A DNA stretch of 64,000 nucleotides. Source: Rhyzopertha dominica. Taxonomy: Eukaryota; Arthropoda; Insecta; Coleoptera; Bostrichidae. The stretch is taken from NCBI GenBank assembly GCA_025024175.1, contig QCXZ01000003.1:37038257-37102256 (forward strand), in the 5' to 3' direction. The notes beneath the pieces are model-generated. The model was not told where the DNA came from, did not search any database, and saw nothing but the letters and a program-made list of their open reading frames with translations. Position numbers and translations under genes: made by a program. Below, piece by piece: positions 55,361 through 64,000 of this stretch; the stretch's first letter is position 1; each line of letters opens with the position of its first letter.

Positions 55361-56444
55361 ATGTAAAGCACGGTAGTAGATAGAGAGGTATACGCACGAT
55401 GCCGTGTCGAGCAGGCCGATTCCGTAGCCAGTCGCGTTAGAGAGAGATAGAGCATAGTGGGAATCGCACCGCTTTGCATAAGACTACTTTACAGCGCACG
55501 CTGTGTTGATAATATCAATTTGATTCCCAAAATTTCCTAAGGGAATAGCGATGGTTCATTTATCTTTCAAAAAGTGTGGAAATGATAAGATTTTGTTGTT
55601 ACTTGTGCAACAATTTTAGAACAGATTTGCGTCAGATATTGAAAATCTGCTGCGATTTGAATCTATACTTCCAGATCAAGTTGTCAAAATGAAATTTATG
55701 CTTTTATTTCTTATATTATACCATCAATAATGAGGTTTTGAGCATTTTTTATCTCTAGACATCTTTTTCTACGACAAACGGTTCTCGTGATATTAGCAAA
55801 AATCCATAAATTTGTAAAATCGGTTTTTTCTAAATAACTTGACAATTATCAACTAAACAAAACAATTGCAAGACTACTTTTCGATCAGAAAATTAATTTT
55901 CTATAAATAGCAAAATTTTGAAAAAAATTGTGTGGACAGGGTCCAAAATTCATTTTTTTATATTTAGAAAATGTCAAAATTTTGGAAACATTTTTTTAAA
56001 CACTTTTTGTGAGAAATTTTATTTCCTATCGGATGGTATTTTCATATGTGAATATATTAAGTATTTTCTGAGATATTTGGGAAAAACCGGTTTTGTTAAA
56101 TGACAGTTCTTTTCTTCTAAACAGTTTGCTGCACCGAAAATTTATAGGGACTAATAATAATCGCAATTATACTACTAATCACATACTAAAGGCAAAAAAA
56201 AATATTTGCAAAAAGGGTAGTTACCCCACAATTTTAGGGAAGGGGGCCCTATACCTTACTCACCCCAAACACAACATGTAGCTTTGGGTAGTTGAGATTT
56301 ATATGTATGCCAAATTTCAAATTCATATGTTAAGTCTATCGATAGTTACAATTTATGTCCATCGTCGTTCAGTTTTTTAATATGTTGAAATGAAGAAAAC
56401 CAGTCGTGAACTGAACACAAATTTATTGAAAGAAATCCTAAGAA

Positions 56445-56500
56445 ACGCTACATATATATATATGTTTCGGCCTTGTTAAACAAAGACCATCTTCAGGCAT
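56445..56500 (-). ncRNA. Hammerhead ribozyme-like motif, left arm
   Basis: Identical to the right-arm motif at 56690-56745, read on the minus strand. See that entry for the fold. Confidence 0.5.
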
Positions 56501-56689
56501 ATAATAAGTAGGTTATATATAAAAGTGAACGAATAACATATTAAAAAGCGAAAACAAGTAATAACATTATAGATGATGTGGATTACATTACAAATCACAT
56601 TGTGGATAAAATAGTGGTGCGGACGTACGCGGATGAGAGATAGCAGAGATATGTTATTCGTTCACTTTTATATATAACCTACTTATTAT

Positions 56690-56745
56690 ATGCCTGAAGA
56701 TGGTCTTTGTTTAACAAGGCCGAAACATATATATATATGTAGCGT
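56690..56745 (+). ncRNA. Hammerhead ribozyme-like motif, right arm
   Basis: Order: ATGC, core CTGAAGA, U, helix II GGTCTT/AAGGCC, core GAAA, helix III made of a self-complementary (AT)n hairpin C-(AT)6-G, then TA and GCGT. ATGC pairs with GCGT (one G-U) as helix I, and the cleavage site would follow the A at 56741. The extra U before helix II and the short helix I depart from the textbook form. Confidence 0.5.
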
Positions 56746-57875
56746 TTCTTAGGATTTCTTTCAATAAATTTGTGTTCAGTTCACGACTGGTTTTCTTCAT
56801 TTCAACCTATCGATAGTTATCGCGTCCACACACAGACAGACATACAAACACGAAATTTTTCTCAAATTTTGTTTTTGGACGTTTTCAGACAGATATACAA
56901 ACACGAAATTTTTGCTCAAATTTTATTTTTCAATGTTTTCGAGCATTTTAAAGCGATTGAGCAAATAAAAAAAATTGAAAATTTCTGTTGCGATACAATA
57001 CTTCCCATCCGTTAGATGTGGAAGTAAAATTAAGTACAGAAATACGACTACTCTATATATTTCTTATATTATGAGGGTAATACTTATTTCACACTAAACT
57101 TCAGAAGTATATCAAACAAGAGAGTTAGGAAAAGAAGTGCTTCTGCTGTCAACGTTTACTAAAAATACACATACAAGGAGATCTAAAAATGAAAAAAAAA
57201 ACTGTAAGATAGATTCCCTCTTCTTTCTTGCACTTGATTTATCAGTATGTCTGTCATTGTGCTTATAGTACTATTTAATTCTCATTATAATATCACAATA
57301 AACAAAATTTTGAAAGCATTTCTGCTTCATGTTCTTTACAAGGAAACGAAATAGAATATGTGTTGGAAACAATTCATCCACTACATTGTCAAAAACAACA
57401 CTGTGAATATGTTTGATTAAAATATTATTTTTTTAAACTGTGAAATGATCTGATTTGGATGACTTAGCCGTCTTCTGCATTTTAAAATAGTAAGTCTAGA
57501 TGAAGGACAAGCTGTATCAGAAACATTTGTTCGATAAAGATAATCCCTACATGTGGAGCATTTCGGCGATTTAATTTTTTTTTACATATAAAGCTCTATA
57601 GGAAGAATGGGGTTGTAGCCCTCGATCACAAATCGTTATTGCAACACATTTGTAGGTATTCGTAGACCCAATGAAGTGAGATACTAAAAACAAAAAAATA
57701 TTTCTAATGTTATATTGTCTTATTTTCGCCTTCTAACGTTTTCCGCCAAATTCAAATATTGCTAGCAACGTCAGTTGACCCGGTTAGAGTGGGGAGTGTG
57801 GTGGGATGGCATTTCGCCACGGTACACCTACCGTGATTTCGCGTTTGACTCGTAATAATAGAAGAGACATCTGTT

Positions 57876-58416
57876 CAGTGTTGCCAACTTAGCGGATAAA
57901 ATTCTCGCCCAACCGAAAAATATGTTTTAGCGGTTAGCAGATATTTTAACGGAAGAAAGTTTTTAATTAATATTAATGTTTCACTTTGGCATATAAATAT
58001 GGGAAACTTAGATATGAAGTATCTACAATCGATTAATTTATGCTAGGTGACTCGATGATTACTGTATTCCTTGCCTGGGAAATATTATATTTCCTGCTTT
58101 TTTTACCTAACAATCCAAAATTTTACGAACGTCTCAATAGTGCTTGTGTGTTTCACGTTGCAGTTCAGACTGTCAGATGAGGCAGATATTATTATCTTAA
58201 GCCAAGTAAAAAGCAAAGAAACATATTTCTGTAAGGAACACGAGCTCGACAACGATATTTTTAACGTTATAGCATAATTGTAGGAAACTAATAATTATTT
58301 ATGTAAAATAAATAATAAATCCCCTTGTATATCAACAGATTACCCTGTCTTAAAAATTTTAGCGGATTCGATGCGGCAATCTAGAGGAATTTCTATCAGC
58401 CCCAGTGGCAACACTG
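57876..58416. mobile_element. hAT-like MITE
   Basis: Ends CAGTGTTGCCA on both sides in inverted orientation (57876 and 58416). No matching 8-bp flanks were found, so the boundaries may come from two related insertions. Confidence 0.5.
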
Positions 58417-58480
58417 TACAGNTACACAGATGATCTGTTTGTTTACATTTGCGTTTGGCTTGATTTTACGAGGATTTTCT

Positions 58481-58634
58481 TTAACACAAACGACTTGCTG
58501 TTAGTGCTGCATCTACAGAATAGCACCACAATTTTCGTCTCAATTTTTCTTCGGGTACAATTAAAAATTTCTTCTCTAGACCAACAATACTAGTATTTGC
58601 GCATGTTGGCACAAAACATTTCTTTTCAGCAGCC
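58481..58634 (-). pseudogene. THAP-like finger fragment
   Basis: The minus strand reads MAAEKKCFVPTCANTSIVGL, then KFLIVPEEKLRRKLW. It resembles the finger at 29539-29863 (CFVPKC, KIFVTV). Only the first half of the C2CH finger is present. Confidence 0.6.
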
Positions 58635-59440
58635 ATTTCGTCCGCGTTTTGAATGATATAATCGTGATCGATAAACAAAAGCAAAAAAACACACGAGGGT
58701 TACTGTTACCGAGAGGTTATGAATGACGCTCTTCGTCCGTTCGTCGGCAGTTGACAGCGAAAAACACGCATAGGCAACTGGAACGCTGAAAATTATTGTG
58801 CCCTGGCAACAACACACAGCTGCTGCCAATCACAAGCGGCAGGGTCAACCTACGTCACACATTCAAATATTTAAACTTTACCATTTTTTTTGACGTTTAT
58901 CTAAGCGATTTGGAAAAAAGATAAGTAAACAGGGGTCTATTATTTTTTATGTAAATTCATATTCTGCAATAAAAAAAATATGGTCTACAACCCCATTACT
59001 GTTATAGTTCGGCACCACACAATACTTTCACATTTTAGTTATTTCAAAAAACTTCACACAAATACATAACACACCGAATGGATGGTTATGCATGTCACTG
59101 GCGAGACCTTTTACTACTATATTGCATCTCTTACTAGACCTCTCTCCTACAATGAGTACGAATCTGGGCCGCAGTTGCATACAGTTACCATACGGTCATG
59201 AGTATACCTCTCTATCTACTATCGTGGTGTAAAGCAAGGAAAGCTAGTGGAAATTCGCTGAGAAATGGTTAAACATTCATTTTTCATAGAAAGTATTACG
59301 GGTCCAGTAATTACCAAGTAGAGGCCATTGTATGCTACTGGTTCAAGACATACCAGTGTGTAAAAAACCTAAAATTTGGAAAAGGTCAGAATATGTAGAA
59401 TAAAATTCTATGAATGGAGCTACTTTTTAAAAATATTTCC

Positions 59441-59659
59441 TTATTTATAGACTCGTTTACATTTGGCTTTAAGTAAAATGTTGCCTTGACGTTTGGAAGG
59501 GGGTAATATGCTGCAAACATGAAAGCATTTCACAAGTACGGTCAGTTTTACACACACAGGAAGAATAGAATTCTTCCTCCTTGGTTTTATACGTTTCATA
59601 ACCATACTTTTTCCAAAATGTTTACTAATAGCCAAATACAAATATGAACAGGCTTGAGT
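59441..59659 (-). CDS. M13-like terminal exon
   Basis: Acceptor TTCTGAG before 59659, stop TAA at 59443-59441. It encodes TQACSYLYLAISK and ends LLKAKCKRVYK, in the place of the family's Cys-containing C-terminal KCxVW. The phase fits the previous exon. The link spans a 1.4-kb intron and is the least certain junction. Confidence 0.55.
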   Translation of the reverse strand, partial: TQACSYLYLAISKHFGKSMVMKRIKPRRKNSILPVCVKLTVLVKCFHVCSILPPSKRQGNILLKAKCKRVYK

Positions 59660-62394
59660 CTCAGAAAAGATTGCACTTAGTTTGTCTGATAACTTTTTTA
59701 TAGAAAGTAACAAGTAAAATCTAGACTTGAAACACTTTGCTCAATTGTAATGTTGAGAGGTCATTGACATTGACACTTGTCTGAACAAACTACAACGGAG
59801 AATGCCCGCGGATCTGCGCATGCGAAAAGCGCGACAGGTAGTTATGCCAGTGTTGTCCAAGCTACATATTTGAGCATTATTCATATTTCTGTCAGCATAT
59901 GCAGTTGGTGTCGATTTATAGTAGCAGCCAAGTAATATATATTTATTGTTTAATGCAAACATATGTAACAAAGTTGTCTAGTCTGACAAAAAATTGTTGC
60001 AACTGACAACCGTGCAGAGCAAATGTTTTTAGGAAGGTCTTTCTCTAAAGAAGACTAAAAGTCTACTGCACATTTAAAGTGAAGCGACGCGAGAATTTGC
60101 GTGAGCTTTAATTATAATGACAGATCAGTATATATAAATGAAATAAGTTTTTATTTTACAAATTAATCAAAGCCATATTCATGGGTGGCACTAGTGTAAC
60201 CCATCGATCATCATCAATACTTAATATCATACTTTAGGTATCATGGTGCATGTTGTTCAAAGTGTTAATCCAAATGTGATATGCACCCCATCATACTCAG
60301 CATCAGAAATCATAATTCATTGCCACCAGTCACTTATCAAATTTGAAATAAAAATTGTTAATTTTGACCCTAGCGCCAACACACTAGTAAGCCTACTTAA
60401 AAAATAAGCTACCATCTAGCAAAAACCCAAAGACAATCCATCAGGATTTATTTAGGCCATTGTGCCAGTTGTCAGATTCACAAGAAAAAATATTTAAGCT
60501 TAAGTACACTATTTAATTATTTTTTTGCAAAATATAGAAAGGTGCTTGAAACATATACGCTACAACTAGAATAAGAAAACTGATTATATTACAAAAAAAG
60601 GACTGAAATCTTTAATGGAAGTAAACTCTAAAATCAACTCTGTATTTAAAATATAAACCAATCACTTACCTAAATTTAACCTATTGTCGTGGTTTCGGGG
60701 TTGATTTTAGCTAGTATCAACTTTAACAAAGAGAAGAGAAACCGGCCCGTTATATTTTGGCATTATTTTTTACTACAGAAATTCTAGCATGGGCTTGTTA
60801 AGTGGATAGATGCTGGCTGGTTTTCCATACTTTTTAATTTTTTTTAAACTTGTATATGTATAGTTATAAGCTTTCATTTTATTGTACCTATATCTTCAGT
60901 TCATTCTAACGTGTTTGATAAAAATAAGTATAATTTTTTTGTATGTTTTTTTATATTATTGGCATATATTCTGTTCTCTACTTGTCACAAACCACTTACA
61001 GCAACAAACTTGAATAACTTCCTTATCCAAAAGCAAGTTTCAATACTTAAAATAACCAACCAAATATAATTAAATAACTTATTACAACGCAAATCATTTA
61101 CCTGAGAATATGAAAGAAAGAATAACGCTTGATCCTCAAATGTCTCTAATGTTGGTTGGTGTGTATGTTCCTCTTCTCGCAAAGTACTTTCAAATGCCTT
61201 AAAGGAGAAAATAATACATAATTGCAATATATTAAGAAAATTCAAAGAAGCAGTCACAATATTTACCTCTTGGGCAACTTGCAAGGCAGTCAAATCTTTA
61301 ACTAGAGTAAATATGATGTTGCTGTGTGTGTCAGTAGTCCCATTTGTAAAGGAACTATCTAGTAAGTCATTATAACATTCTTCCTTATACTCTATCATCC
61401 GTAATGAATCATTAACAATCATATGAAAAGGTGATAGAAGCTTCATTTCTGATGTCCAAAAACTATCAAATGGCAAGACACTAGCCACAATAGCTTGTGC
61501 GATATCTATCCCAAGTCTTCCGTAAATAACAGGCCTAAAAGAGGTTGAAGTAATACAACATAAAAGTGAAAACTAAAATTTTTTCTTACTTGGGATATTT
61601 GTTTTCAAAGAAAGGTTTTGTAAGCATCAGCCTTGGAATAACTACTTTGTTGGAAAAGGGAAGGTACTGTACTTCTGAAGGATTATTTTTTACTTCACTC
61701 AAACTCGCATCTCCAAGTTTGGTTCGAGAAAGTTGCCTTTCTTCCAACCGTTTCAGGAACTGAACTCCATCTCTATAACTGTCAAAAAGACTACTCTTTG
61801 CCACATATAAATCTGCATAAACAGATTTTAAGTATTCTTCATCCTTGATTTTGTTCGGTAACCCCAATTTGTAAATTTAATGTAGAAAGCTGTAATAAAA
61901 ACATTTAAAGTAGGTAGTTGGCACTTGAAACTAAAAATTCTTACTTTATTCTTTAGATGTCTATATAAGTCAGGTAGGTTTTTATATTTATTCAGTTTTT
62001 TATCCACTATTTTTTTAACAGTCTCAAAAACATCCTTAACTGTTTTCTTGGTATCTGCCTTTAAAGGATGAACATTTTCTAACATCACATCTACAGCAAT
62101 GCCCATTATGTCCTTAACCATATTAATACATTTTTCCCATCTGGGAGATGGTTTATCATAACCTTTCAGTTTTTCTTCAAATGCATGAAGGGAAGATGTA
62201 AATTTTGTGGGCAAATATGGCAAATATTTCCTAACTAGAGTCCAGATCAGGTAACCATTCATGGTAGTACTGTCAGTAGTTGCTACAATTTGGGAAATCC
62301 CATACAAGTAATCAAGGGAAGAAACCAGTACCTCCGTTTCCTCCGTTACTTTTGATTCTGGGTACATTGTTGTCAAAATATCATATAATGGGAG
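59441..62394 (-). CDS. M13 (neprilysin/ECE-like) family protein, catalytically dead, 3' part (gene-level entry)
   Basis: M13 members are type II membrane zinc peptidases that trim extracellular peptides. Exons on the minus strand: 62394-61945, 61889-61590, 61534-61267, 61197-61102, 59659-59441. The N-terminal lobe shows STTMNGYLIWTLVRKYLPYL, a match to the M13 motif around NNYMIW. NKVVIPRLMLTKPFF matches the usual NxIxxPxxxLQPPFF. The zinc site HExxH should follow YGRLGIDIA but reads QAIVASV; the ENxAD glutamate motif is FTLVKD. FFLSYSQ and a Cys-rich C-terminus are kept. Fold conserved with catalysis lost implies a pseudoenzyme or a decaying paralogue. One extra G in a run at 61862-61865 shifts the frame (assembly error or mutation). 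Upstream exons were not found and may lie beyond 64000. Confidence 0.8.
59660..61101 (-). other. M13-like gene intron, 1.4 kb
   Basis: AT-rich; no element identified. Confidence 0.5.
61102..61197 (-). CDS. M13-like exon with FFLSYSQ motif
   Basis: Acceptor TTTAAG before 61197, donor GTAAAT after 61102. 32 codons: AFESTLREEEHTHQP through QALFFLSYSQ, the conserved M13 block before the C-terminal cysteine. Confidence 0.85.
61267..61534 (-). CDS. M13-like exon carrying the mutated zinc site
   Basis: Acceptor TTTTAG before 61534, donor GTAAAT after 61267. PVIYGRLGIDIAQAIVASVL stands where active enzymes have GHExTHxFD: both histidines and the glutamate are absent. Confidence 0.85.
61590..61889 (-). 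CDS. M13-like exon with a 1-nt frame error
   Basis: Acceptor TTACAG before 61889, donor GTAAGA after 61590. The frame LSTLNLQIG enters and LPNKIKDEEYLKSV leaves only if one G of the run at 61862-61865 is ignored. Both flanking exon phases require the same correction. Confidence 0.8.
61945..62394 (-). CDS. M13-like exon, N-terminal lobe
   Basis: Acceptor TTTCAG before 62394, donor GTAAGA after 61945. It begins LPLYDILTTMYPES and includes RWEKCINMVKDIMGIAV, a match to the M13 RWxxCxxxxxxxMGxA motif. Confidence 0.88.
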
Positions 62395-63341
62395 CTGAAA
62401 AAAGTATTAAAATAAATAAAAGTTACGATCATGCAAAACATTGTGATCAAAGTTTATGGTTCAACATAACTATAATGTGCTGTTATCTGTCGCCACAACA
62501 GGCTATTTCCTGGAGCCTTTACCAAAAGGAGTGTAATCTGGACATACATTTTAGAATAGCACAGTAATTTAACGCACATATGGACAATGTATTTTGTATT
62601 TTATACTCCTATATACAGCACTTTGCAACAAGAATTAGAGTTTATCAAGTCAATTATCATTTTTATCACACAATATGCAAATAAAGAATACTCTCGCCTC
62701 ATACAAAAAGATGGGATATTTTAACAAAAGTATCTAGAAAAGTAAATAAATATTAATGTGTATCTAAGGCATTGGCAGATTATGCCTTCAATGTACTTAG
62801 TTAGCAAAAGTTACATTAGGAATTCTTTAAACTGAGAAAAATTATGCAATTATTTATAATAATTATGTATTATGGTTAACTTAGGGTTATAGTATAAAGA
62901 GAGGGTAAAAGTCGCCCAGTTGAAATTTTGCTCCAATTAACATACACATCATTAGTTGAAAATAACAGTATGGATGTCACACACCAAATTTCAGTCCCCA
63001 ATTCCACCACTTATTTAAGGTTTTGACATTCACCTCTAAACTTTCAAAAAAAATTCTCTTATAATCTCATAAAAACAATAATTCTTACCAGAATGTTTGT
63101 GTGTGTGTACTAACAATGTCGTATTAATTTACACAAGTTAATTAATACTCAAATACAGCTTTGGTAAGAAAATCATGACGCAACTGTAATGTTTATTACA
63201 ATAATTGTATATTTAATTTTAAGTGATTTGTTATAGTTTTTTAATTTGAATTAACATTGTGTAATTTAATCAAATTAAACATCTTTGATAGCAAAAATTG
63301 TCTTGGTTATGGTTCATGAACTAATTTCATGACACTTTAAA
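62395..63341. other. Unassigned, upstream of the last visible M13-like exon
   Basis: AT-rich; presumably intron of the M13-like gene. No exon recognised. Confidence 0.5.
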
Positions 63342-63514
63342 GGCCCCGTTGCACAAAGCGTGGTTAACCTGACCCCTGGTTAACATGCGGTTAACCTGCC
63401 GTTGCCAAAGGCAGCACCAATGAAGAACCCTTATTAAAAAGAACCGTTTCCATGACAACTGCCAGTTGACCGCGTGTTAACGAGGGGGTCTGGTTAACCA
63501 CATTTGTGCTGCAA
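63342..63514. mobile_element. MITE with GGCCCCGTTGCACAAAG end
   Basis: The left end GGCCCCGTTGCACAAAGCG and the decayed right end (TTTGTGCTGC) are inverted, with internal repeats of GGTTAAC. Related in style to 17454-17608. Confidence 0.6.
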
Positions 63515-63519
63515 AGAAA

Positions 63520-63994
63520 ATCAAAGCTACCTTAGTTTGTGGACCTCACCACATTCCAGCTTTTTTAGTGGTGAACAGTGTGTGTTACTTGGCAACTCCG
63601 TTAAGTTATCTGTTCAACTTAACATTACAATCTTCCCACTACCCACTCATTTGGAAAGTCTCACGAATCACCCCAGTGCAGTGTTTTAAGTATGGTGATC
63701 CACTCAACGTAATAAATTGTATGTATACCAACCGCCCTGTCAAATATAGCTAAACTATTAAACTAAACTAAACTATTTGAGAGTAATGCATTCGATAGGG
63801 TGCATCATTGTTTACTCATGAGAAAACTGGGCTTGTTCTGTATAGGGGATGGTTTGAAATCACCGATACAGTCAATTCTCGATGATAGACAGCAGTTTGT
63901 GATGTTCGGTGGTTTCAATCATTCATGTTCAATCGAATCTAGGACCAAGTGCATCCGTCACGATGGAAAATTACTATATTCAAATTCTCATTAA
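63520..63994 (+). pseudogene. LINE reverse transcriptase fragment
   Basis: The plus strand reads HIPAFLVVNSVCYLATPLSY, then FNLTLQSSHYPLIWKVSRIT and FKYGDPLNVIN, the N-terminal RT fingers of jockey/BovB-like LINEs. After a deletion it continues near 63787 with NAFDRVHHCLLMRKLGLFCI and FVMFGGFNH, the segment before the YxDD box. It is broken by frame changes and truncated near the window end. Confidence 0.8.
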
Positions 63995-64000
63995 GAGACC

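Larger units (their letters stand above)
56349..56806. mobile_element. Penelope-type hairpin element with 13-bp target duplication
   Basis: CTATCGATAGTTA occurs at 56336-56348 and 56807-56819. Inside are a 36-nt single-copy tail and then arms at 56385-56526 and 56650-56806 that are near-perfect reverse complements over about 145 bp. Each arm holds a hammerhead-like motif. No coding. Confidence 0.7.
55369..59226. mobile_element. THAP-containing DNA transposon remnant, 3.9 kb
   Basis: Ends CACGGTAGTAGATAGAGAGG and, reverse-complemented, CACGATAGTAGATAGAGAGG are near-perfect inverted repeats. Flanks ATGTAAAG (55361-55368) and GTGTAAAG (59227-59234) are an 8-bp duplication with one mismatch. A THAP-like finger frame lies near the right end (58481-58634, minus). 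THAP plus 8-bp duplication suggests the P superfamily; hAT cannot be excluded. Most of the coding body is gone. Confidence 0.7.

Overview
The window is eukaryotic nuclear DNA from an arthropod, almost certainly an insect. Genes have canonical GT/AG introns, the sequence is AT-rich, and there is a Dscam-family receptor, a Mos1-like mariner, Ty3/Gypsy and Penelope-like retroelements, and many hAT-type remnants. The mix of very short introns (45-63 bp) and transposon-swollen ones would suit a beetle, but the order is a guess.

Four host genes can be read. (1) A Dscam-family adhesion receptor, plus strand, enters from the left edge and ends at 13234: last FN3 domains, Ig10, FN5-FN6, one transmembrane helix and a tail ending in a PDZ-type ligand. 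(2) CCDC93, a Commander/CCC-complex subunit, minus strand, 25571 down to 13923, complete in ten coding exons; it is tail-to-tail with Dscam. (3) A PELP1/Rix1-type ribosome-biogenesis factor, plus strand, 32659-52673, seven coding exons, divergent from CCDC93. (4) The 3' part of an M13 (neprilysin-like) protein, minus strand, 62394 down to 59441. Its zinc and catalytic residues are gone, so it is a likely pseudoenzyme. No functional link between the four is implied by their order.

Most other DNA is transposon-derived. The long Dscam intron (2604-9186) holds a 123-bp tandem array with an inverted tail, a Gypsy fragment, and a transposase remnant split by a hAT MITE. CCDC93 introns hold LINE and MITE remnants. 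The 25.6-32.7 kb intergenic region is a nest bounded by hAT ends (26203-30432) that includes Penelope-like pieces with a hammerhead-ribozyme core and a broken THAP-DDE transposase. A second hAT element stops about 130 bp before the PELP1 start codon. PELP1 intron 4 carries a 5.8-kb foldback element built of ~142-bp subrepeats with a perfect 9-bp target duplication. PELP1 intron 6 carries a mariner with a copied 540-bp insert, and a Gypsy element whose two 207-bp LTRs are in opposite orientation yet lie inside a perfect 5-bp target duplication. The 55.4-59.2 kb region is a THAP-containing DNA transposon with 8-bp target duplications that encloses a Penelope-type hairpin with two hammerhead-like motifs.

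The most unusual items are the inverted-LTR Gypsy insertion, the asymmetric foldback element, the hammerhead motifs in Penelope-type hairpins, and the inactive M13 protein. All exon junctions were placed by eye from splice consensus, reading frame and family knowledge.
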